DNA of 7,939 nt from Candidatus Daviesbacteria bacterium RIFCSPHIGHO2_02_FULL_39_12. GTDB taxonomy: Bacteria; Patescibacteriota; Microgenomatia; Daviesbacterales; UBA10151. Numbering within the stretch: the first letter of the stretch is position 1; the number at the start of each line of letters is the position of its first letter. The notes under the pieces were generated by a model. It ran no database searches. It was not told where the DNA came from and saw only the letters and a program-made list of their open reading frames with translations. Positions 1 to 5,273 of this stretch are shown piece after piece. The DNA is taken from the NCBI GenBank assembly GCA_001777055.1, contig MFCX01000018.1, positions 5,411 through 13,349 of the forward strand. Direction: 5' to 3'. A program made the translations under genes and the position numbers.

Positions 1-587
1 TCCTGCGTTCCACCAAAAACAGGTTCGGCCCGACAGATGAGGTAGGGGTATTCGAGATGGAAGAAAAAGGCATGATTGAGGTTAAAAATCCTTCCAAGTT
101 ATTTTTAGAGCAAAAAGTAGAGGCGCCCGGTTCGGCGGTAGTTTCCACCTTAACCGGTTTACGCCCGCTTTTAGTAGAAATTCAGGCTTTAGTTACCAAG
201 ACTAATCTGCCTGTGCCCCGAAGGACAGGATCCGGAGTGGATAATAATAAGTTGCAGCTTCTGGCGGCAGTTTTACAAAAGAGAATGGGCTTGCCTTTAT
301 TTGACCAGGATGTTTTTGTTAATGTCACCGGAGGGCTTAAAATATCCGAGCCTGCAGCAGATTTAGGTATATGTATGGCTATTATATCTTCTTTTAAAGA
401 TCAATCAATAGTTTCTAAAACCGTTTTGATAGGAGAAGTGGGATTGCTGGGGGAGCTTAGAAATGTCAGAGAGATAGGCAAAAGGTCTGCCGAGGCCAAA
501 AAATTGGGTTATTCCAATATTGTGTCTTCTGAGAATGCCAAAAACCTCTCCCAGGCAGTTAAGTTATGCTTAACCACCGGCCGGTAA
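1..587 (+). CDS. radA: DNA repair protein RadA, C-terminal part (5' end outside window)
   Basis: RadA (Sms) is a RecA-like ATPase that drives branch migration of recombination intermediates and acts as a DnaB-type helicase in recombinational repair and natural transformation. The reading frame is open from base 3, giving 194 visible residues, under half of the usual ~450. The KNRFG signature of RadA is at visible residues 5-9, followed by the EVGVFEM and EVKNPS segments. The rest is the Lon-protease-like domain. There the GGLKISEPAADLG stretch carries Ala where Lon has its catalytic Ser, as is normal in RadA, so the domain is a non-proteolytic DNA-binding scaffold. The zinc finger and Walker A lie outside the window. 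The stop is TAA. A 10-bp palindrome, ACCGGCCGGT (576-585), covers the last codons but has no T-tract, so no terminator is seen. Family assignment is firm. Confidence 0.95.
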   Translation, partial: LRSTKNRFGPTDEVGVFEMEEKGMIEVKNPSKLFLEQKVEAPGSAVVSTLTGLRPLLVEIQALVTKTNLPVPRRTGSGVDNNKLQLLAAVLQKRMGLPLFDQDVFVNVTGGLKISEPAADLGICMAIISSFKDQSIVSKTVLIGEVGLLGELRNVREIGKRSAEAKKLGYSNIVSSENAKNLSQAVKLCLTTGR

Positions 588-722
588 CTTGACATTGCAT
601 CTGACGCCCATTTCAAACTGGTTTCTATACATCTGGGCGGGAGCTTACAGAAATTCTACGATTTAATGATTGAAGCAGAAGACCGAACGCTTGATATATA
701 CCTCCAAATGGGTAAGTATTGA
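588..722 (+). other. Intergenic stretch with 44 open codons in the radA frame
   Basis: Directly after the radA TAA the same frame stays open for 44 codons to a TGA at 720-722. The translation looks protein-like, with IASDAHFKLVSIHLGG near its start and TLDIYLQMGKY at its end. The only in-frame ATG is late (666), and no Shine-Dalgarno or convincing promoter precedes it; the TTGACA at 589-594 has no partner -10 box. I do not recognise a family. It may be a gene remnant, an old radA extension behind an acquired stop, or chance. Confidence 0.25.
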
Positions 723-737
723 CAACTATTTTGTCAC

Positions 738-766
738 TTGACTCCCAGAAAAACGGTACTTATAAT
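738..766 (+). promoter_or_regulatory. Sigma70-type promoter of the AAA_14/DUF4143 ATPase
   Basis: TTGACT (738-743), a 17-base spacer and a perfect TATAAT (761-766). The predicted transcription start, 7 bases past the -10 box, is base 773, which is the A of the ATG. The mRNA would therefore be leaderless. Confidence 0.8.
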
Positions 767-772
767 GTAGTT

Positions 773-2038
773 ATGATTAAGAGAAAAATACTGCCCGGCC
801 TCGAAGAACACCTTTCCTCAGATCAAATGACAATTATCACCGGCCCAAGACAAGTTGGGAAAACCTATTTAATGAGGTTTATGCGGGAGAAGCTTGAGGA
901 AGAAGGCGAGAAAACTATCTGGTTAAATTTAGATAATGATGAAGACGCAACCAGGTTTACTTCTCAGGCAGCTTTGGTTTCGTATATTGAACTCCAGGCA
1001 GGCAAGGTTAGGGCATTTGTCTTTATTGATGAAATACAACGCAAAGAAAATGCCGGACTTTTCTTAAAAGGCATTTTTGATATGAAGACTCCATATAAAT
1101 TTATTATTTCCGGCTCAGGAAGTCTGGAGTTAAAGGCAAAAATTCCGGAGTCAATGGCAGGCAGAAAGCAAATATTTGTGGTTGACCCAATCAGTTTTGA
1201 GGAATTTGTTAATTTTAAAACAAGTTACAAATATGAAGATAAACTAAAAGATTTTTTTGAGCTGGAGAAGGAAAGAGGAGAACGGTTGCTGTCTGAGTAT
1301 ATGGTATTTGGGGGTTATCCAAGAGTAGTTTTAGCAGAGACAACTTCTTTAAAACAAGGAGAGATGCAGGAGATTTACAAAAGCTTTATAGATAGAGATA
1401 TCCGTGATCTTCTTCATCTTGAGAAAACTGAAAGCTTAACAAACTTGTTAAAAATCATTGCTTCACAAATCGGCAGCCTTGTTAATATGACAGAGCTGGC
1501 ATCAACGGTTGATATAGATGAAAAAACCAGTAAACGTTACCTTTGGTACCTGGAACAAACATTTGTGCTAAAAAGGATGACGCCGTACTACCGCAATACC
1601 AGAAAAGAGATTACTAAAGCGCCGGTCTATTATTTTATAGACAATGGGCTCCGTAACTGGCTTTTAGGACTTTTTGGTTTAGCGCAAATTCCAGTTTCTG
1701 TAAGCGGGCATCTTTTTGAAAACATCATTTTTAATACGCTTAGGCCCCAATTTAACCTGACTCCAATCCAAATACATTTTTGGCGAACGCGTGACAGGGC
1801 GGAAGTAGATTTTGTCTTAGAGGCAGGACTCGAAGTTGTGCCAATTGAAGCAAAGCATACCAAAATGCGTAAACCGGAGGTCACAAGATCTTTTAGGAGC
1901 TTTTTACTAAAATATAAGCCAAAGAAAGGGTATATGGTGCATTTAGGAGAAAGGTTTGAGATAGAAGTTGACAGTACAAAAGTTGCCATACTGCCATTTT
2001 TTGATCTTATCACCGGTAAATTTGACATTTGGGTTTAA
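773..2038 (+). CDS. ATPase with AAA_14 and DUF4143 domains (COG1373 family)
   Basis: A 421-residue protein of the widespread COG1373 group of predicted P-loop ATPases, whose cellular role is poorly known. Residues 1-~130 are the AAA_14 core: Walker A GPRQVGKT (24-31), Walker B AFVFIDEIQ (81-89, with D86 and E87) and a sensor-1-like SGSGS (113-117). A middle helical section with FGGYPRVV (179-186) leads to a DUF4143 domain whose end, VDFVLE...PIEAK (D346, E359, K361), matches a PD-(D/E)xK nuclease-like signature. The ATG at 773 is chosen because the consensus -10 box ends six bases before it; a TTG at 719 in the same frame lies upstream of that promoter. No Shine-Dalgarno is present. The gene sits between radA and a yacL-like gene and may be an accessory insertion. 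Membership is clear; function is not. Confidence 0.88.
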   Translation: MIKRKILPGLEEHLSSDQMTIITGPRQVGKTYLMRFMREKLEEEGEKTIWLNLDNDEDATRFTSQAALVSYIELQAGKVRAFVFIDEIQRKENAGLFLKGIFDMKTPYKFIISGSGSLELKAKIPESMAGRKQIFVVDPISFEEFVNFKTSYKYEDKLKDFFELEKERGERLLSEYMVFGGYPRVVLAETTSLKQGEMQEIYKSFIDRDIRDLLHLEKTESLTNLLKIIASQIGSLVNMTELASTVDIDEKTSKRYLWYLEQTFVLKRMTPYYRNTRKEITKAPVYYFIDNGLRNWLLGLFGLAQIPVSVSGHLFENIIFNTLRPQFNLTPIQIHFWRTRDRAEVDFVLEAGLEVVPIEAKHTKMRKPEVTRSFRSFLLKYKPKKGYMVHLGERFEIEVDSTKVAILPFFDLITGKFDIWV

Positions 2039-2100
2039 ACCTGTCTTAATGAATATAAGACGGCTTATAAATGCTCAAATAACAAGTTTGATTTGCTCCT

Positions 2101-2128
2101 TTGACTCTATAATCTTTTCTGCTAAAAT
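2101..2128 (+). promoter_or_regulatory. Promoter of the PIN-TRAM gene
   Basis: TTGACT (2101-2106), a 16-base spacer and TAAAAT (2123-2128). The predicted start is near 2135, giving a leader of about 49 bases before the GTG at 2184. Confidence 0.65.
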
Positions 2129-2168
2129 TATCTTAGGCAAAGGGTTATTCTTTTTTTATTCCCTTGCC

Positions 2169-2175
2169 GGAAGGA
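2169..2175 (+). promoter_or_regulatory. Shine-Dalgarno that decides the start of the PIN-TRAM gene
   Basis: GGAAGGA ends 8 bases before GTG 2184. It is the clearest ribosome binding site in the window. It fixes the start well downstream of the first ATG of the open frame (1968), which lies inside the preceding gene and upstream of the promoter. Confidence 0.75.
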
Positions 2176-2183
2176 TTCATCCT

Positions 2184-3089
2184 GTGCGTTTAAGACAAAC
2201 TTTCCGCCTGATTTGGGCATTGATTTTTGCTACCTTTGCAGCTATATTTTCTCAACTGATCCCTCCAATTTTTGGGGAACAATCCTTTATCATCAGAACA
2301 CTGCTTACTTTAGCTGCAGCCGGGATTGGATATGTAGTTTTCCCTAATGCGGCCCGCTGGGTCCGGGTTATTACCATGACCACTTTTAATTTTGTGGTTC
2401 ATAGAGTTTCTGCAGAAGTTTCCAGCCAGCTAGCTAAGTTTACACGTTCCAATGCGTCCTTTCCTCACTCAACCGGCCAGGTAGGGGCTGTCAGCTTAAC
2501 CCGTCCTTTAATTTTAGATACCTCGGCTGTTATTGACGGAAGAGTGTTAGATGTTACTAAAACAGGTTTTATTAATGGTTTAGTGTTAATACCTCAATTT
2601 GTTTTGATTGAACTGCAGCAAGTGGCAGACTCATCTGATGATTTAAAAAGGCAAAGAGGCAGAAGGGGATTTGAGGTTGTGGAAGAGTTAAAAAAGAATA
2701 AAATAATCAGGCTTGAAATTTGGGATAAAGATTCGGGCGGTAAAACAGTTGACGAGAAACTAATAAATCTGGCCAAAGCCTTGCATGGCAAAATCCTGAC
2801 CACGGATTTTAACCTGAATAGGCTGGCTACCCTTTCCAATATACCGATATTAAATATTAATGATTTGGCTAATGCTGTTAAAACCGTTGCCCTGCCGGGC
2901 GAAAGCCTGCAGATAAAAATTGTCCACTTAGGTAAAGATAAATCCCAAGGAGTGGGATATCTGGCTGACGGCGCTATGGTAGTGGTAGCGGATTGCGCGG
3001 AAAAAATCGGCCAAACGATTAAGACAGAGGTGACCAAAAACATCCAAAATCCAGCCGGAAGGATGATCTTTGCTAAAAAAGAAGTTTAA
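2184..3089 (+). CDS. Membrane-anchored PIN-TRAM domain protein (YacL-like)
   Basis: A 301-residue protein of the YacL-like family: a membrane segment, then a PIN-fold, metal-dependent ribonuclease-type domain, then a TRAM RNA-binding domain. Hydrophobic stretches at about 8-30 and 35-54 give roughly two membrane spans; family members such as B. subtilis YacL (~360 residues) typically have more. The PIN domain spans about 107-232: LILDTSAVIDGR (109-120) supplies D112, LIEL (141-144) E143, TVDEKL (188-193) D190 and TTDFNLN (206-212) D208. The acidic metal site thus looks intact. TRAM follows at about 236-295 (GESLQIKIV, then GVGYLADGAMVVV). The GTG start is supported by promoter and Shine-Dalgarno. 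No clear terminator follows the TAA. An RNase role is a family inference; the substrate is unknown. Confidence 0.9.
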   Translation: MRLRQTFRLIWALIFATFAAIFSQLIPPIFGEQSFIIRTLLTLAAAGIGYVVFPNAARWVRVITMTTFNFVVHRVSAEVSSQLAKFTRSNASFPHSTGQVGAVSLTRPLILDTSAVIDGRVLDVTKTGFINGLVLIPQFVLIELQQVADSSDDLKRQRGRRGFEVVEELKKNKIIRLEIWDKDSGGKTVDEKLINLAKALHGKILTTDFNLNRLATLSNIPILNINDLANAVKTVALPGESLQIKIVHLGKDKSQGVGYLADGAMVVVADCAEKIGQTIKTEVTKNIQNPAGRMIFAKKEV

Positions 3090-3442
3090 ATCTTACCTAC
3101 TTCTTACCTTAATAACAGGTTATGCTTGTGTTAAGTGAACAAGAGCCTAAAAATCTTTCCAGAAGCTTATGCGCAGCAGGTTGAAAGACCGTGGTCAGGC
3201 AATAGCGCAAACTGGTGGCCAAACCTGATAAATGGATGTCCAAACATTCGATAGTTTCTGCCAAAATTCCCTTGAAACAAGCTGCTTAAAAGTTTTCCAC
3301 ATATTCTAAATTTTTGTTAATATCCAAAAGTATATAGTTAGATTAGATTGTTGTAATAACCTTATTAGGATACTATATCCCTTTTTGTTAACTACGGGAT
3401 ATATAAAAAAAAGTTTAAAAAATCCTATGGGACTTAAAATAC
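3090..3442. other. Gene-poor spacer with a W-rich short ORF and an AT-rich tract
   Basis: No tRNA or known RNA family was recognised. Bases ~3160-3250 are less AT-rich and carry a 39-codon frame (GTG 3135 to TAG 3254) in the same frame as the upstream gene. It contains three Trp, with AYAQQVERPWSG in the middle. It has only a weak TATGCT -10-like box (3121-3126), so it may be a remnant or chance. The same segment can fold: CAGGTT (3177-3182) pairs with AACCTG, and TGGTC with GGCCA. From ~3280 to 3440 the DNA is very AT-rich. A single DnaA-box-like TTTTCCACA (3293-3301) occurs, but no cluster. Confidence 0.4.
3374..3403. repeat. Inverted repeat TATATCCC / GGGATATA
   Basis: TATATCCC (3374-3381) and GGGATATA (3396-3403) form an 8-bp dyad around a 14-base centre containing GTTAAC. 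It is about 40 bases upstream of the -35 box of the small gene at 3482. No T-tract follows it on the + strand, so it is more likely an operator-like site than a terminator, or it is chance in AT-rich DNA. Confidence 0.35.
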
Positions 3443-3470
3443 TTGACAAATAGTATTTTGTTGTGGTAAT
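3443..3470 (+). promoter_or_regulatory. Promoter of the 44-codon small gene
   Basis: A perfect TTGACA (3443-3448), a 16-base spacer and GGTAAT (3465-3470; four of six consensus bases). The predicted start is near 3477, five bases before ATG 3482, so the transcript would be essentially leaderless. Confidence 0.6.
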
Positions 3471-3481
3471 GTAGTTTTTGT

Positions 3482-3616
3482 ATGTTTGCTCAGAAAATAG
3501 TAGCCAATTTCAGTAGGAAAAAGACAAGAACAGGCAGGATTGATGTAGTGGCGGAGCAAGTGAGGAAAATATTAAAAGATTCTGATCAGAAATTAATATT
3601 GATGGTTCGCAGTTAA
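3482..3616 (+). CDS. Small basic protein, 44 residues, unknown function
   Basis: An ATG-initiated frame of 44 codons ends in TAA at 3614-3616. It is bracketed by a promoter (-10 box ending 11 bases before the ATG) and a strong Rho-independent terminator beginning at the stop codon, so it forms a complete one-gene transcription unit. The peptide starts MFAQKIVANF, has a basic patch SRKKTRTGR (11-19), then an amphipathic helix-like part (DVVAEQVRKILKD), and ends LILMVRS. It has about 11 basic and 4 acidic residues, no Cys and no signal peptide. There is no Shine-Dalgarno, in keeping with a near-leaderless message. I do not recognise a family. The same transcript could instead be a small RNA of ~180 bases, with the open frame being chance. 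Confidence 0.5.
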   Translation: MFAQKIVANFSRKKTRTGRIDVVAEQVRKILKDSDQKLILMVRS

Positions 3617-3657
3617 AAGAATTCCTTGGAGGCAGACGGACCAAGGAATTCTTTTTT
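3617..3657 (+). terminator. Rho-independent terminator of the 44-codon gene
   Basis: A perfect 13-bp stem: AAGAATTCCTTGG (3617-3629) pairs with CCAAGGAATTCTT (3641-3653), extendable by two A-T pairs. The T-tract is 3652-3657. The 11-base loop contains GCAGACGGA, and the motif GCAGACGGAC recurs at 3753-3762. Confidence 0.9.
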
Positions 3658-3663
3658 CATTTT

Positions 3664-3727
3664 AAGGGGTTTTGAGTTGGGAATTAGTCTAGGGCAGGGA
3701 CTAGTTCCCAATTTGAAACCCCTTTTT
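3664..3727 (+). terminator. Long 27-bp RNA hairpin, second terminator-like structure
   Basis: Bases 3664-3690 pair without a gap to 3698-3724 around the 7-base loop AGGGCAG. Twenty-two pairs are Watson-Crick and five are G-U (3673/3715, 3674/3714, 3676/3712, 3684/3704, 3690/3698). On the minus strand those five would be A-C mismatches, so the structure is built for + strand RNA. Only a short T run (3723-3727) follows. It may be a backup terminator, a 3'-end stabiliser or part of a small RNA. Confidence 0.7.
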
Positions 3728-3733
3728 AGTCAT

Positions 3734-3782
3734 AAAAAAGAGCATTACTACCGCAGACGGACTCGAATAGCAATGCCCTTTT
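3734..3782 (-). terminator. Minus-strand Rho-independent terminator
   Basis: The arms 3736-3746 and 3772-3782 pair over 11 positions around a 25-base loop. On the + strand one pair is an A-C mismatch (3741/3777); on the minus strand it is a G-U pair, and a run of six U (3739-3734) follows. It is thus better read as ending a leftward transcript. The only candidate for that is the short Cys-rich frame at 3974-3831. The loop carries GCAGACGGAC. Confidence 0.6.
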
Positions 3783-3830
3783 ATTAATTTCGAAAACAAC
3801 CTCAAGAGCAGATAGAAGTTGCTTTCTCTT

Positions 3831-3974
3831 TTACATTAGATCAAAGTCCCAAGTCTTGTCAAGACCCAATTTAGCTTCAATTTTTAAAAATTGGGGACAA
3901 TCTTTCCTCATTCCATAACTGTACGGGCAGGGGCAGTTGCAGCGTGGGAGGAAAGACGGTTTAAGAGTTGACAA
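3831..3974 (-). CDS. Putative 47-residue Cys-rich mini-protein
   Basis: A minus-strand frame ending in TAA at 3833-3831. Taken from TTG 3974 it encodes 47 residues; an in-frame ATG at 4025 would give 64. It has a tight cysteine cluster, RCNCPCPYSYG (11-21) followed by KDCPQFL (24-30), which suggests a metal or disulfide knot, and ends in GLDKTWDFDLM. Support for a real gene is the minus-strand terminator ~50 bases downstream and a TATACT -10 box (3994-3989) eight bases after which transcription could start near 3982. The -35 is poor. The first ten residues are antisense to a 29-bp duplicated segment (3945-3973), and the Cys-rich part begins at its edge, so the gene may have lost its original 5' end. 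No family recognised; it may be a remnant or chance. Confidence 0.35.
   Translation of the reverse strand: MSTLKPSFLPRCNCPCPYSYGMRKDCPQFLKIEAKLGLDKTWDFDLM
3945..3973 (+). repeat. Relic copy of the 3' end of the LPKTG gene
   Basis: These 29 bases match 5221-5249, the end of the LPKTG-protein gene plus the following TTGACA, at 26 positions. They translate as WEERRFKS and stop, against WEERQFKG and stop. Similarity ceases abruptly on both sides. In both copies the TGA stop lies inside a TTGACA -35 box. The simplest reading is the last codons of a lost upstream paralogue. Confidence 0.65.
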
Positions 3975-3996
3975 GTATCCAGCCCCATAGTATAAT
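3968..3996 (+). promoter_or_regulatory. Consensus promoter of the LPKTG gene
   Basis: Perfect TTGACA (3968-3973), 17-base spacer, perfect TATAAT (3991-3996). The predicted start is 4003, three bases before ATG 4006, with no room for a Shine-Dalgarno. This is the strongest promoter by sequence in the window and suggests high constitutive expression. Its -10 box overlaps a TATACT in the opposite direction (3994-3989). Confidence 0.9.
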
Positions 3997-4005
3997 TCTC
4001 CCGAC

Positions 4006-5247
4006 ATGTTTAAGAAATTTTCCAAATATTTGTTAATTGGGGTGTCTGCTTTGGCGCTATTTGCCGCAGCCCAGCAAGGTTTATTTAATAAAAATAATGA
4101 GTTTGTTTTAGCTGATGATCCTCCAATTGCTGAAGGACCCGGGTGTGATGGTAATGTGAGTGTATGGGGGTTATGGCAAGGCGAAAAACTTATAGAAGTT
4201 AAGGAGCGTGTTGGTGTTATACCTGGTCAATGTAACCAACCCCAAAGAGTGGATCTTTGTCAGATGGCTGCTGATGGTAGCGGTACGCCGGTGGAAACTT
4301 GCCAGGATGCTTTCGGTAATACAGGACACAGATATTGCGTCTGGAGACCGGAAGGAAACATTATCGGTGGCTGTAGCATTGAAGTATGCAGATTCGGCGG
4401 CGCCCCCCCCAATAATTGTAATTCTGAACCTGCACAAGCTGCACCGGCTCAACAGGCAGCACAACAGCAACAAACACAGCAAGCAGCTCAGGTTGACTGC
4501 AGTACCTGCGGCAATAATAATCAGGCTGCCTGTACAGGAGCCTGCCGCAGCAGCATAGGTAATTGTCATGATGGATTTTTTATACAGTCTGATGGATTTT
4601 GTAGAGCTCCTCAACAACAGCAAGTTAATGAATGCCCAAGATCCGATTTTGAGAATGGGCATCCACAAAGATGTGTGAATGGAAGATTTGTCCAATGTTT
4701 CTGTGATTCTCAAGGTTGTACTTGGCAACATGATAATGGCACTTGCGGCGGGACAACTCCTCCTGCTCCGCCACAGCCTCCTGCGCCAATTTGCAGATCA
4801 ATTACTTGTCCGGCAGCCCCTGCCGGCTGCGCTTTTAGCGGTCAAATCAAAAACACTTGTAATTCGGCTGTCACTTTAACCTGCGGCGCTCTAACCTGTA
4901 ATCCGGCCCCGCCTGCCGGCGGGATAACCAGCACCAACAACAATTGCACAGGTAACAACAGCTGCAGCGGAGGAGGGGCTACGGTGACCATTACTAATCC
5001 GGCGCCTCAGGCGGTTTTAGCAGCAGTTCCTGCTGCAGCTTCCGTACCGGTGACTTTTGCCAATGTCGGAATAGGAACCAGCGCAGTTGCTGTGACAGCG
5101 CTGCCTAAAACAGGCCTGCCTGTTTTAGTCTGGTCAGCCCTGGCCTTTATTCCGGCCGGTTTTAAGATAAGAGGGTTTTCCAAGCTCAGAAGAGTTTTGG
5201 AAAATAAAGCCAGCTTTATTTGGGAGGAAAGACAATTTAAGGGTTGA
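4006..5247 (+). CDS. Secreted Cys-rich surface protein with LPKTG-like C-terminal anchor
   Basis: A 413-residue exported protein of unknown function. Residues 1-~36 form a signal peptide (basic MFKKFSK, hydrophobic core, VLA before DDPP). The mature part has 28 cysteines, all between 47 and 320, an even number that suits disulfide bonding. A Q/A-rich low-complexity stretch (143-162) and a Pro-rich linker (251-261) separate Cys-rich modules. A Cys-free T/V/A-rich stalk (~325-362) leads to LPKTG (366-370), a hydrophobic segment (371-385) and basic residues, resembling a sortase signal. The tail is unusually long, ~28 residues after the membrane span, ending in WEERQFKG. Translation is probably leaderless. 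A C8 run (4403-4410) inside codons 132-135 could allow slippage. A surface adhesin or attachment role is a guess from architecture only. Confidence 0.88.
   Translation: MFKKFSKYLLIGVSALALFAAAQQGLFNKNNEFVLADDPPIAEGPGCDGNVSVWGLWQGEKLIEVKERVGVIPGQCNQPQRVDLCQMAADGSGTPVETCQDAFGNTGHRYCVWRPEGNIIGGCSIEVCRFGGAPPNNCNSEPAQAAPAQQAAQQQQTQQAAQVDCSTCGNNNQAACTGACRSSIGNCHDGFFIQSDGFCRAPQQQQVNECPRSDFENGHPQRCVNGRFVQCFCDSQGCTWQHDNGTCGGTTPPAPPQPPAPICRSITCPAAPAGCAFSGQIKNTCNSAVTLTCGALTCNPAPPAGGITSTNNNCTGNNSCSGGGATVTITNPAPQAVLAAVPAAASVPVTFANVGIGTSAVAVTALPKTGLPVLVWSALAFIPAGFKIRGFSKLRRVLENKASFIWEERQFKG
4403..4410 (+). repeat. Homopolymeric C8 tract inside the LPKTG gene
   Basis: Eight consecutive C within the codons for Gly-Ala-Pro-Pro (~132-135). 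Loss of one C would shift into a frame that stops at 4558; gain of one would give a TAA at 4413-4415. Either change would remove most cysteines and the anchor. Confidence 0.6.
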
Positions 5248-5272
5248 CATCTGTAAGAGAATGTGATTTACT
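5244..5272 (+). promoter_or_regulatory. Possible promoter upstream of rho, reading through the MITE
   Basis: Perfect TTGACA (5244-5249), overlapping the TGA stop of the LPKTG gene, and a weak -10 TTTACT (5267-5272) after 17 bases. Transcripts would start near 5279 and carry the whole palindromic element in a ~165-base leader before ATG 5445. A second weak -10, CATACT (5435-5440), lies next to the rho start without a -35. Confidence 0.4.
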
Positions 5273-5273
5273 A

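Noticed and set aside
589..594. TTGACA after radA as a promoter
   Set aside because: No -10-like sequence lies 15-19 bases downstream.
719..772. TTG 719 as start of the ATPase
   Set aside because: It lies upstream of the promoter, and the family normally begins just before the Walker A motif, as with ATG 773.
1968..2183. Upstream extension of the PIN-TRAM frame from ATG 1968
   Set aside because: It overlaps the end of the ATPase gene and the promoter at 2101-2128, while GTG 2184 has a clear Shine-Dalgarno.
3160..3250. 4.5S, 6S, tmRNA or RNase P RNA
   Set aside because: A modest fold is possible but none of the conserved motifs of these RNAs could be found.
3293..3420. Replication origin
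   Set aside because: The tract is AT-rich and has one DnaA-like box, but there is no cluster of boxes and no dnaA or dnaN nearby.
3617..3782. CRISPR array or integron attC sites from the clustered hairpins
   Set aside because: The stems differ in sequence, there are no regular repeats and spacers, and no attC core sites or integrase.
4171..4731. Minus-strand 186-codon frame inside the LPKTG gene
   Set aside because: Antisense shadow of a firm coding sequence with low-complexity composition.
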